This document shows, piece after piece, positions 41,154 through 53,067 of a stretch of DNA of 64,000 bases (position 1 is its first letter; each line of letters begins with the position of its first letter). The notes under the pieces are model-generated. The model was not told the origin of the DNA, searched no databases, and saw nothing but the letters and a program-made list of their open reading frames with translations. A program made the position numbers and the translations under genes. The stretch is from Neelides folsomi (lineage: Eukaryota; Arthropoda; Collembola; Neelipleona; Neelidae). The DNA lies in contig JAQGBZ010000142.1 of assembly GCA_034687125.1 (NCBI GenBank), positions 1-64,000 on the forward strand. Direction: 5' to 3'.

Positions 41154-41576
41154 TTATTGGGCAAATTTACCTTTGATACATTTATGGTACGCAAAAACGC
41201 CCATTTTAATAAGCGCGTTAAACAAAGTGTTTGAGTAAGAATGGTTGCATTTTAGTAAATCTCCCCCATCGCATTGATATTTTTTGAACGTTCCTTTCAA
41301 ATAACCAAGATGAATGGTTTGAATGGACTTAGGGGCCAAAAGTTGCTTCTCTGGATAAGGAAGTTGAGATTCAAAACAGGCGTAATTAGCACGCAAGTTT
41401 ATCATGGAATGAAACTTCTGGACATTAGCCGGGTATGGCCATGGGGAAGAAAAATATTTTCACCTGCATGCGATAGTTTAAACAAAGTTCGTGGCCACCA
41501 CAGAGCAGAGCTTAAAACACCCATAGATTCCCCAGAAGAGTTAATAAAACAGTTAGGCGCATGTTGGGCTTTGTGA
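41154..41576. other. Unassigned block open on both strands
   Basis: The plus strand carries a 100-codon ATG frame (41274-41576) and the minus strand an 83-codon one (41405-41154). The minus frame ends KGKFAQ and is followed at once by AATAAA on that strand, as a short 3' end would be. Both translations look varied rather than repetitive, and I recognise neither. It may be a fragment of a retrocopied gene or of a mobile element. Confidence 0.2.
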
Positions 41577-44500
41577 AAAAGTGAAGAATTGATATAAATA
41601 TATTTATTTCATCAAATCAAAGCACGCTTAAACAAAGTTTTAATTCACTATACTATCCGATATATAATATACTATGTTATCGGATATATAACATTTATAT
41701 GTATTCATTTATACTGTTTATAAACTTTAAAGCATGTATTGCTTTCCTACGGTTTGTGCATGAAGTATGTAATAAACCTGTCATTCATTTGATCAGATTT
41801 AGAATTTGATGATTAAGTCAGCCCACATAAAAACTTCATTAATTTACCATTCCAGGCCGACTTATCCCCATTAAAGCCCGACGTGAAGGAAACACTCAGT
41901 TTTAAAAGAATCTTTTGACGAGGGTGCCGATAAAAAATCCTCGTTATCTTCATTTATAAAATTCAAACATTTGCATTAGCTCTTGCATCGTTTGATGGAA
42001 AGTAAATTGTTTCTCATTGATATATCCCCAGAGCCAATGACACTTTGAAGCAAATATTAAACACGAATTTCCTCAACATCGACGCAAGGTCCCAAATATT
42101 TATACATATTTGTATATCTATTACATGAAGAATGGAAATTCCAAAATAATTCATATGTGTGTGAGGAGTAAATGAGAGGGTAATAAAGTGAAGGCTTGCG
42201 AATGGAGGAAGATAAAGTGCAGATGGGTCCAAGAGGCCATGCGAAGGAAGAAGGGGAGAGAGTTGGGCAGAGCGATATATCCGAATGGCTCAAATTAGAA
42301 CCTCTCTCATCCCCAACATGATTTATCTTCAGTGTGAAATGAATAAAAACCTTCACTCCGAATTCCCTTATTGATATCCCACACATATGAGACATAATAC
42401 ATGGCCCTCCACATATATGGTATTCCTGGCCCTGGGACCGTTCGGAGTTTCCAGTGCTTGGAGTTATGAATTGTGCAGAGGGAAATCCTCCACCCCAGTG
42501 ATATGAACTTGGAAGAATGTCGGTCCGCGTTGAGGATTCAAGTTGGAAGGGCCATGAGAAGATATTCGATTCTCATATGGATGAGGGCTCTCGAGAGGGA
42601 TTCAAATTCAAAAGAATATTAAGATATGTGCTTTCACTCCCCCGCCGCCAACTCTTGATATATCGATATGTATGTATTTCCCTCTTTTATTTCAATTTCC
42701 CAACTTCCAAATGATCTTATTATTTTTTATTATCAATTTCAATCCTAAATCTAACGGTGAATTCTAAATATAGTAGTTATATTATTTTAAATAGATTATT
42801 ATTTATAAATTACAAGGGATACAAATTACAAACATGTCCATTTTTAGCTAGGATAATAAAATAAGTTTAAAAGAGAATGTAAATTTGGCTTTGCTTTTGG
42901 GTTGAAAATTGAATATGTGTATGGAAAAGAACAATTTTTAGTACTCTGATCATCCTCAAGACGCTTTGATGTGATTCGACGTAAAGAGATGTGTACCTTT
43001 CGAAAGTATTGATAGAGAAGATTGAAAGCGAAGATTGGGCTTAAAATTCAAAAGTTTTTTTCTCTTTTTAGTCAGCCCAAATCCAAAGGAAAGATTACAT
43101 TGTCTCTCTCAATGTCTTGTAGAATAGAAGCCAGAGTGGTGAGAAAGTGATAAAAAATCGATTTGTTCGCATCCCGCTATCGATTCCCCTCTCCCTTCCC
43201 CCGGTAAAGAGATTCTCGTCCCATCCGAAATATATTCAGGGTAATGATGACATAATGAGGAAGGAATGGATCCTTTTACTTTTATAGCTCTAAACATGTT
43301 CTACTTTCCCCTTAATGTCATTTATGGAAACGATATTAGGCCTGTTACAATTACAGACCAAAAGAACATTAATATGAATCACACGAAATAAGCTCCTTAT
43401 TATTATAATGCCTTTAATGTCCCATGAATAAAGGGGAAATTAATAAGTAATGATCACTGTAACATATATGTCATATAAATGTACGTGGGTAATGTACTCG
43501 TAGTCAGATAGCGGAGATGGAGAATACATTGGTTGAAACACGAGACCCTAAGGGCAAAACTTTGCTCCTTTTCATCAAAATGAAAGAATGAATTTCAAAA
43601 GATAAGTTGCCAGTGTTTAATGACCCTTGGCCAAAAATATTTTACACTTGGAGGGACAGTATGGGCGTGAGGAGAAGATTCCTACATTTATTATATAACT
43701 AATACATAGGTATAGTATATGGTACGTTCTTTCAATTTCTCCTTTTTACATTGAATCATGGAGAGTGTCTTGATGGTCATAGGGGGCAGACTTGGAGGGG
43801 TTCTAAATGTAAGTAAGTAATATAAAGTTTCGGTATCTGATATCAAGCCCCGAGATTATTTCATTCAAGAGGCAGAGATGTGAGGATTCCCTTAGGGAGA
43901 AGAGAAAAACCGAATCATGTCACTGACAGGGAGTGAGGAGGCATACAGTTGGTCCTCTCCTTTGAATGAGTCCCTTATCAACTCTTCTACTCTTTAATAA
44001 ACCCGAGTAATGTAAGCTTGAGAATGAACCATAGTTGTCACAAATGACGGATCACACTGGGAACGCACAGGCCCCACATAACATTCAGCTCTTGTATCAA
44101 ATTCCCTATCTTCCCCGCACTTCATTCTCTCTGACTCTCTTTTGTGAGCCTGTCCTAATTCATTTATTGTGTAGCTCAAGAGAGTGTTTGGGTAATTAGA
44201 AATGCATTTCCCACCATTTCCTTTTAAATTCTACGGATTTGTGGAATAAGAGGACTGAGCTCGCTTGTTCCAAATGTCACGTTTAACATTGAAAATTCGA
44301 CTAAATTAGTAGGTCTTCAAAATAAAAGGGTGACATGATCAAAATAGGAATAAAGAGCTTATTTTAATCCTTATACAATATAAACAACTACCATTAAATA
44401 ATATTTTTATATTCTGACTGTCATGTCATTAAAAACAATGCAAGTATTTTACTTAATATGTATTGTATAGTATGTAGAATATCATTCACAGATATACATC

Positions 44501-46147
44501 TACGATATGTATCTACTAAACAATACATAGAATAGCTATACATTGGTAATTGACTCGTCTTCCAAAGTAAATATATAAAGCGTAATAACTTCGGCAGTGT
44601 AGGGGTGAAAGAAGAGCAGTTGTCATTTATGGATTAGTTTCGTCAATAGAACAACAGCCCAAAAGAGTCATCCCTAACCATCCACTATTATGCAGGAGGG
44701 TATAATATACTTTTATATAGACGGAGCCCTGGTGCACATGTGAGGTTCCAAGTCAACCATTTATGTGGAGAGCAGAGACATGTGAAGAGAATTGGGGGCT
44801 TTGCATTTCAACCCACTCTCAATGGCCAATTCCCTTTTTGAGGAAATGCAAAAGTTTGGGCTCTGGAGTTCTCTTAAGTATAAAAGAGAGTTTGCATTAG
44901 GGCCGAAGACTGCAGGGTTAAAAGTTGATAGCAAAGTTTTCCTCTCATTTAAATTTTTCCCTCTCAGGCCCTCGTTCCCTCTCCCCATCGATTTACCTTT
45001 TCATTTTCAAAAAGAGAGCTCCTACTTTGCCTCCTCTTGAATAAAATGTAAAACAGGGTGACAGTCCCCATTGAGCCCTTTAAATTGCGTATTGAACTTG
45101 GTTTTCTCCGAATCGGGCAAAATAACTCAACATCTCTCGCCACGAGGGAGCTGAATGGAGAGGGAAAGGTCCAAGGGTTGTTGAGACACCGCTCTTTCCA
45201 GATCCCCTTTCCTTTGTACAGTATCCACATTGAATGAGTGAAAATGGTCCTTGCCAACTTTCCTCACCGTACCGTTTTCAATTTATGAAAAAACCTTCTC
45301 CGGGTACAATTTTCTTCCACAAATTCCCTTGTGTCTTGTTCTCTTGTTTAATGAGGAAAGGAAAAATGAGAAGAATCCCGAGTTTTTAATTTTACTTTCA
45401 ATTTGAAAATTTATTTCTGTGGAGACTGACTGACAATGAGTGGGGAGTATAAGCCAGCTAAACTAATACCTAGTTCTACTTATAAGGGAAGGGTTTACGT
45501 GGACGTATTCGACTCCTCACAATGGAAGATCCAATTCGTATATGCATGAGGGGAAATGTGGCCGTATTATTATTATTTTCAATCCGACTCTCCGTCTCGA
45601 GAGGCGACAAAGGGGATCTTGTGTGGTGAAGCACCTAAATCATTTTATATTACATCTCAATCCCATTTCTTTTCTTCCTCTTCTACATTAAGCACAGGCT
45701 GAGTCAGACTCATACATATTACTCCTTTCTTCGGCACACGCCGAGATGGCATCCATATCTTGCCAAATATTTCGAGTAGATCTCCAATATAATAATATAT
45801 ATTCTATAGTATATCTATTCTTAAATGTGTGGACTGGATTATAATGGATCCATAAATATTTATGATATTACTTAATAAAGTTCGGCCGGTGAAATCTTTG
45901 ATCTACCAGGAGACGTTCAAGTCGGGGTTCATTTTAAAGCCAATGGCATATGTATGGACTATGCGTGGTATTCCGTCAACAGCTCCATTTTAATACGTTT
46001 TTTATTAAAGTGTAAAACGGAAGACGTGAAGAGTCGCTTCCTCTTTTGTGAATTGATGAAATTATGGGATATGCTTCAACCCTATCACTAGCCCATCATT
46101 TGCTAAACCTCATTTGCATATTTACCGCTTAGAAAGGAACTCGTGCC
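41577..46147. other. Non-coding DNA, nothing recognised
   Basis: AT-rich, with more complex patches at 42.1-42.6, 43.1-43.3 and 44.7-45.3 kb. Frames up to 112 codons have no recognised motif. A 9-bp inverted repeat, TATCCGATA at 41654-41662 and TATCGGATA at 41678-41686, lies in TA-rich DNA. Confidence 0.5.
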
Positions 46148-46183
46148 ACTTGGGGTGGAAATCTTATTCGATTCCACCCAAGT
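46148..46183. repeat. Strong inverted repeat (hairpin)
   Basis: ACTTGGGGTGGAA at 46148-46160 pairs with TTCCACCCAAGT at 46172-46183, leaving one bulged G and an 11-base loop. It lies 670 bp upstream of the first recognised teneurin exon. It could fold in RNA or be a regulatory dyad; function unknown. Confidence 0.6.
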
Positions 46184-46850
46184 TGCTTCATCCGGTGGGG
46201 AAGGGTGGCGGTTGGAACCTCCAACGACGAGGAATTAGAAATTATCCTTCACTTCGTCATCCAATGGGCTCCTGTGGAATCTCCTTGAAATCCTAAATGT
46301 TCCTCTAACGATAATCCAGCATCCGAATTAGTCATGCAAATATTTGGTCTACCTTTAATTCGATCAACTCCCGTGCATTGAATCTCTAATAAGTATCATT
46401 ATTGATTCAGCCTTCCATACTACAGCGACGTTCAGACTACTTGGTATTCATTCTTGGCCTCCCCTTTCATCAGAATCAGGGATTGAAAAGTTCTGATCGA
46501 CATGCTTTAATCCAATCATATCATTGTTAGAACCTCATTTGTGCATCATCGTTCATCGTGAACACTTTTTTCTACCAACATTTTCTCTTTGCCATTAATT
46601 TAAATGAGGACAATTTTCAACCATTCAGAAATGTTCTAAGAATGATAATTTCGAAATCAAATTTATCAAGCGATATTATTGAATCATGTCGTTGTCACGA
46701 ATAAGTTAATAAACCATGTATGCTAAAGATTTACGTCCCATGTTTCAATTTTACGAAAGCCTCGGAAATAGTGAACTCATTTCAATTGTTTCTAAATATT
46801 TTTGCCATAACAAATTAAGTAATTGAAAGATGAAAACTGTGTTTTAATAG

Positions 46851-47329
46851 GAATTTCGGTATGTTTGTAGGATCAGGAGTGGGGTTTGGTGGACCATACC
46901 ACCTTGGATCAAGTCGAGATGGGTTGGATGGTGGATTGACTTATCGTGCCCGAAGTGGTTCGGATGGTGACGGAGAGGACGATTCTCCGCCGCCGCATCG
47001 ACACGGCCACACGCTGGCCACTCAGAAAGGGAACCAAATGATGACATCGGTGAATCCGTCCAATGCCATAGGAGTGGGCCATCCGCATTCCCATATGAAC
47101 TCTCAGTCGTTGCGACGAGGCAGGGCGCGACCCCCGCCCCACTACCAAACACCCAATATCCCCGGGACGACTCAAGCCCTCCTCCAAGAAAACCCTTACC
47201 AACAGCCGTACTTAGGCCGGTCGGCCGGCCTCAGCGACAGCCCAACTTCCGAAAATGCATCGGATGCGACGCTTACCGACTCCGAGCTTCCCTTCACCAC
47301 AAATCAAGCGACCCTTCCGCTCCAGAACG
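46851..47329 (+). CDS. Ten-m: Teneurin, N-terminal cytoplasmic exon
   Basis: First recognised coding exon of a teneurin, a type II transmembrane cell-adhesion protein acting in synaptic partner matching and patterning. From the ATG at 46861 it encodes 156 residues plus one base. RARSGSDGDGEDD and the later SDATLTDSEL align by eye with the AGSDADTENE and SALTLTDTE motifs of the teneurin intracellular domain. Pro-rich patches (SPPPHRHGH, RARPPPHY) suit SH3 partners. An acceptor, TTTTAATAG, ends at 46850, and the donor is AACG then GTGAGT. The exon opens ten bases before the ATG and the upstream stop lies beyond the acceptor, so translation starts either at this ATG or in an unseen exon upstream. 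Ten-m rather than Ten-a is my inference from the overall sequence. Confidence 0.85.
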
Positions 47330-50300
47330 GTGAGTCCTTTCCAGTGCTCCTCACGTAGGGAAGAGGTTGGGCAATAAATTATGGGATTAATTTAAACAGC
47401 CTCGTTGAAGATGCGGGTGAACTTGGGGGAAGTAGCTCATCCTATAACTCCGATTAATTGAAGTCGGAGAGCTAGGAGAAAGTTGTTAGAGAGAGGAAGA
47501 TTTGTGTGCATTTGTTTCCAAAGTTTTGGCGAAAGTCTCATTATGTGAGTAGAATAAGAGTTGATACTCCAGAATTCTCGCGTATTAACAATGTAAAGTA
47601 GAGAAGGGTGGAGAGAGTGAATGTCTCCCTAAGAAAGAACATTTCAACCTCTTTATCGATCCCCCTCGCACGTTGTATCCCAATGGCTCCTTGACTCCCT
47701 CACGCAACGACCCACCAAAATATTCTACAACACTCTCGGCAGGGGTGCATCCTACGTCCTCACGACGGAGAATATTTGCTGCTTTAAACCCACCAGGAAC
47801 TCAAAACTTGTTACTTCTCCAACCCTTTCATGAAAGAAGGACGTAGTCCGCCTTGAGATAAAATAGTAAAAGAATCTAAAGGAAAAACTTTCCTCAAAGA
47901 ATGAATGAGGTAAAAAATACAAAAGTCGGAGCTGCACAACAAAAGTAACGCATTACAAAAGTTTCTTTCTAACAAAATTTTAAATAACAAAGAGGAAAAG
48001 CCGTTGAGCTTTAAAGCTCTTTCCAAACTGCCGCATGGCCAATTTCCAAGTCACAAATGAATAAGGAGGATAATGAAATGGTGCGCTTTTGAAGAATAAT
48101 TTTAATAAAAGTCTGAGTCTGTGAGGACCCGTAGGAAAATAATGTTTCGATCGGAAGGCTCAATTTAAATGTGTGGAAATTCTTCATGTGTTCACTGGAT
48201 TCCTTGGAGGAGGAATCGGCAGAACCCTTTGAGCGGCGACTCAAAGGAAGAAAAAGGAGATTCCTTCAACTGAAAAGAAAAGAGAAATGAGTGAGAAAGT
48301 TTCTATGCTTTCACCTCACTTCCCTCCATTTCTTATTAGACTACTCTCGCGCCCCTCGAGCCCCCCCATTGATTTTATTCCACATCGAGTATCAATTCCC
48401 TCGGCCTTTCAAACAAAATAAAACATCTCATTCAAATCCCGTTTCCTCCTTGTTGTATTCAAAATAAACTCACTTGACACTTTTTGGAATTTTTCAAACA
48501 TATCTGTAGAAAGTATAAATTGATAAAATAAGAAAGTGAATTCAACTCCAAAGAAATTTGAATATCACAATTGAAGGAGTAAATATCTAAAATAGACTTA
48601 TTTGGACTATTGAACTATTGATAATAATGAAGATTGTAAATTAAATTCAAAATTTAGGGCTCCTTTATGGACTGACTGAATTAGCTCAAACATTGATTTC
48701 TTTCACGTTTCCTTTGAGATTTAGAGGACAAATCGTACCTTTTCTTAAAAGATTCTTTTATAATTCCAAGGATTTTGTCATTTCTTCTAGGAACTGATTT
48801 CCTCTTAAAGAAATACTACAATATTTGACAACAATTTCTCATTTCAGAAAATGATGCATCAAAGAAGTGGGGATGGTTGGTTAAAAATCTTTCCCGACTT
48901 CCTCGCTCCTAACTCCTAATGTGAACATGGAGAATGAAAAGAAACAAAATTATTCACTCTCATTTGTTCCAATTCATTTCAGCTCTCCTGCCATAGGAAG
49001 CGAAAGGAGAGCGTGTGGTACTTGATTATAATGATTTGCATTGCAAAGTCATTATCCTCTTCTCTAGACCGAAAAATTGACTTTGGGCTGGAAGTTAAAA
49101 TGGATAGGGGAGTCGGATCCAACCAGGATGAGTCTGAAGTGGCCGAATAATGGAAAACTATCGTTCAGGAAAGCGTGTTCTCATTTTCTTTGGTCCCTGA
49201 ATTGGAACAATGGCGAGCAATAACTAATTTGGTAATTGGGCAAATAGAACTCATCGTAATATGTGCTAAGTTGTTAAGAGGAGTCGGAGGAATGAGTGTG
49301 ATGGTTCATCAGCCATGAGGATTCAACGGCTCAGAGGATCATTATTGCGAAGGATATGAAATTAGAGCTTGGATTGAGGAGATCTCAAGTAAGGCAAGTG
49401 GAGAAGAGTGTTTAGTCACTCAGCGTTCTCCGTCCATTTGGAAGATGAGAGGTCTGAGTAAACAAGGATAGCTCCGCGTCGTCCACGGCAAATTGATCAC
49501 TTCGACTCACCCTCTCCTCCATTCACTCAACCAGACACATTAAGCTACACAAATTCCGACGACTTTCAAATTGTGAATTTACTTATTACGATACGATGTT
49601 TATTTATTACTTTCCGCAAATACAGAGCTAGTTTTTGAGGAAAAGAAGAGCCAATTTTTTTTAATACATCGGTATCTGTATTCCGATTAATTTGTTTGAT
49701 GAGGAAAGTATTGATAGTTTAAATATTGGATTAAATTCATATCCCCTGAATCATTTCCCAGTCCGAAATGCAATAAAATGAGGTTTATTGAATGGATGTG
49801 GAGATTCGGGTAAGTATATATCATACAGGGATGAAATCTCGCATGACTACGCTTCATTATTTTATGTGTGTTTGCTGAGCAGAGTGCTTTCCTTTATTTG
49901 TAAGCATTATAGGAATGTATGTAGTATAGGGGAAAAGTCTCATTGATTCTATCCAGCGGACCTAATACCAGGCCCTAATGTAATGGGCAGCGGAGGAAAA
50001 TCCATGAAATGAAATCATGACGAAATTTACCCATTCCATTGAATTTTTATCCTTGGGTTCAATTTTTCCTTACCTTTTCCTTTCTTATTCTTTGCCTTCC
50101 CATTTATAGGAAAATGATTGGCCAAGGTTTGAGTGTCGCTCGAATCTTTAATATTCAATTTTTATCTTCGATCCTTCCATCCAACACTTCCACTTTCATA
50201 TCTTTCTATTTCGCCCAATTTACACGTCAGGTTCCAAGGCACACACTTCAATATTTAATTAAACAAATTATCGCCTTCGACAATTTCCCATTGTGAATTC

Positions 50301-50545
50301 ACCCTGAGTTCAAGCTAGCAAAATTCAACTTTAACAATTTGATTAAAAAGTGAAAACAATACGCTTATAAGTAAACACAAACATATGTATAGTATGTACC
50401 TATGTACTATTGTTACTACAGTGAGATCCTTTGCTCAATAATCCTAATTATTTATGTACACTTATGCAATAATTAGTACATATAATATAAATATACCGAT
50501 ATTATTGTACTCTTGCAATTTGTAATTCTGCCTAAATTTTCTTTC

Positions 50546-50579
50546 TTTCATCTATTTCTTTAAGAGGAAATAGATGAAA
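50546..50579. repeat. Perfect 13-bp hairpin
   Basis: TTTCATCTATTTC at 50546-50558 and GAAATAGATGAAA at 50567-50579 are exact reverse complements around an 8-base loop. A T-G and a T-A pair can extend the stem inward to 15 bp. It sits in the first recognised teneurin intron. It is too short for a typical animal microRNA precursor unless flanking pairing extends it, which I do not see. Confidence 0.65.
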
Positions 50580-52282
50580 CCTAGCGTAGCTGCGAACTTT
50601 TAGTATATATTATTAAGAACATGACTATTAAGAATAGTTATTTTTCTAAATTGGAGAAAGAGAATGAAGTCATATTTTGACGAGGAAGGTGATCAGGACA
50701 TGTGACAATGGATTGGCTTGAGAGTAATTTTTCCGGGTGAATTTATTATAATTTAGAATTTCAATTTTCCTTATATCCCATGTCCCCCAGTGGGGATTCA
50801 TGGCCTGTATCTAGTTACATTATTTAATACATAAGGTATATTAGTTATACACTGGTGAATTTATTACAAGAGGATTTGTAGATTTCTCTCAAACATGATG
50901 AGGAGGTTTCAATATATGTATTTCCTCTTTCAATTCCCAATCGTATTTTAATGATGTGATGTGTCTCTGGGATTGAAGGAGTTACTCGTCCAACTTGAGT
51001 TTTAGACTGTCTGTCGGTTCCAGTTTTTTACTCACGTATTTTGCACTCAAGACTCTTTTCTTCTTTCCCTCTTCCTCCCGGGACCAGAAATTGAGATTCA
51101 AACACGGGTTGAATCCAAATTCATCCGTGACAGTCGCAATCAATAAAGTGGCCGACGGCTCTGGCAAATGAATCCTTTTACTCCAGAATTAACTCTCTAC
51201 CCAAATCCCACTTTAATGCAAATCGACCCCTCGTCTCGAGGACTGATAAAGATTCTTCGAATTAAGGTATCTCCCCACCGCTCCTAATTTTTGCCTAATT
51301 TGAAGGGGATTGGAGTTTTAATTCAGACTGCGTCGTCTTCACCTTCGCCTAGCTCATTCAGTCACTTGTGCGAATATGAACAAAAGTGTATAATTTAAAA
51401 GCAATTGGAAAGACAAACGTAGAGAATGAGGAAAGGGAGAAACCATCCTGTGCGCTGTGCTCTGAACAAGAATCAGATTGGGAAATTAGACAACTTGTTT
51501 CCCTATTCCAAGAATGGATCTTTATTTTATATAAATAAGTTAAACATCAATAACAAAATACCAAGTTCTTCACCTCACTGGATGCCAAATCGAAATAATT
51601 TTTTAAACTTCGAGAACATGCACTGAAAGGGAAACCTTGATGTTGTTGATGAGTTTCTTACTTTTCTTTGTGCAAAATAATAGACAAAGCAGTTGGATTT
51701 TATGCTCGTGTTATTCTATTCGACTTATTAGAATTCAAAACAAGACTTCAAATACCTAGTTTATTTTTTTCACTAACTATCTAAAAGTAATGAATGCGGT
51801 ATATAAGTATTTAGTTTTTGTTATTCGAGTTTTAGTTTTTGATGATTTAAGAGAGAACGTACAGGATATAAAATTCCTACCAATAATAATAATAGTTTAT
51901 TCTGGTATTATATTACCAGAGAAATTTTTATATCTAAACACAACCCAAAACAATATGGGATGTTATGGATTAGATTAAAGTAAATGGATTAATTAAATAA
52001 GGTAATTATTAAAAAAGGTTTATATTTATAGTCATTATTTGTTATAAGTTAGGATTAGTATGATATGCAGATATATTAAAGTGTTTTATTTTTATAAGTA
52101 TGATTAGAATAATTATAGTTAAAATAAAATTTTTAGAATAGAGTACAAAAATGGTATTATTTATAATGGTATTATTTATAAATTATATTATAAGATTATT
52201 GATTATAAATTAATACAATTTGAATACAATAGTTGGGAGTAATGTTAGAAATAATACGGTTCGATACTATTAATTAGTGAAA

Positions 52283-52724
52283 ATGGTGAAGATGAAATTT
52301 GTAGGTTTTAAATATAGCCCATTTTGATTTTCCATTTTGTTGAAGTTTAGTGAGGTCAGGATGCATAGTATATGATGGAGGAGATGAAGATTTTTTCATT
52401 TCGATGTAGTTATTTATGACTTCTGACTGAACTCCAGAAATTGCAAATTTGATTCGGATCGGCCTTGAGATGGTTGAGTTGGCAACAGAAGCTTTTCCGA
52501 TTCTTTCATATCTTATGAAGTGTTTTTTGACTTGGAATGAATGAAGATAATAGTTTTTCAATATTCGTACTTTCTTCTATTCCGAAGATAATACAGCAGT
52601 TTTTCCTGGCCCGTCTTTCACTTTGTTCATTAATGATATTAATTAGTTGTTCGATTGGAGATTTTTGTTGAGATTCAGAAAGAAGTTGAGATTCTGGAGG
52701 AAGTTGGGATTCAGTTAAGTCCAT
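52283..52724 (-). pseudogene. LINE ORF1-type fragment (frameshifted)
   Basis: From the minus-strand ATG at 52724 the translation has a Gln/Ser-rich start, a short Glu/Arg-rich helix-like part (INEQSERRARKN), then CCIIFGIEES. This is the coiled-coil followed by an RRM-like strand seen in ORF1 or pre-RT proteins of CR1/Jockey-type LINEs. After one frameshift around 52515-52560 the second frame gives RYERIGKAS, RPIRIKFAI and MHPDLTKLQQ, close to the usual R.GK, RPI.v.F and iRPDLTk.q motifs of the same family. No endonuclease or reverse-transcriptase part follows within the next kilobase, so the copy is truncated. The family assignment rests on motif order only. Confidence 0.5.
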
Positions 52725-52767
52725 TTGTGTATCGTGAGTCGAAGAATAATTTTTTATACAATAGACC

Positions 52768-53067
52768 GGAACCGATATTCCGGTTCCGTTCCGATTCCGC
52801 TCTAATTTCGGTGGATTTTTAAATTTCCAAGTTCCGGTTCAGGTGGAAGTCCAGATAGAAAATTCCGGTTCCGTTCCGATTCCGATGGAAGTTCCAATTG
52901 AAAATTTTGGTTTCGTTCCGGTTTAGGTGGAAGTTCCGATTGAAAGTTCCGTACCGATTCCGATGGAAGTTCCAATTGAAAGTTTCGGTTCCGTTCCGGT
53001 TCCGATAATTCTCAATTTCTAAGTTCTGGTTTTGGTAGTTCCAGTTCCGTTCCGGTGCCCAGGTCTG
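52768..53067. repeat. Degenerate tandem repeat of TTCCG-rich units
   Basis: About 300 bp made of imperfect units of about 36-42 bp, each with GTTCCGTTCCGATTCCG-like and GGAAGTTCCAATTG-like halves. At least four or five units can be seen, and they have diverged. The block ends about 40 bp before the ATG of the LINE ORF1-type fragment on the minus strand, so on that strand it occupies the position of the element's 5' untranslated region. It could equally be an unrelated minisatellite. Confidence 0.75.

Noticed and set aside
42057-42395. 112-codon minus-strand frame
   Set aside because: Ser/His/Leu-rich translation with no motif; unsupported by neighbours.
46844-47202. Minus-strand frames opposite the teneurin exon at 46.9 kb
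   Set aside because: Shadows of the real plus-strand exon, which is supported by homology and splice sites.
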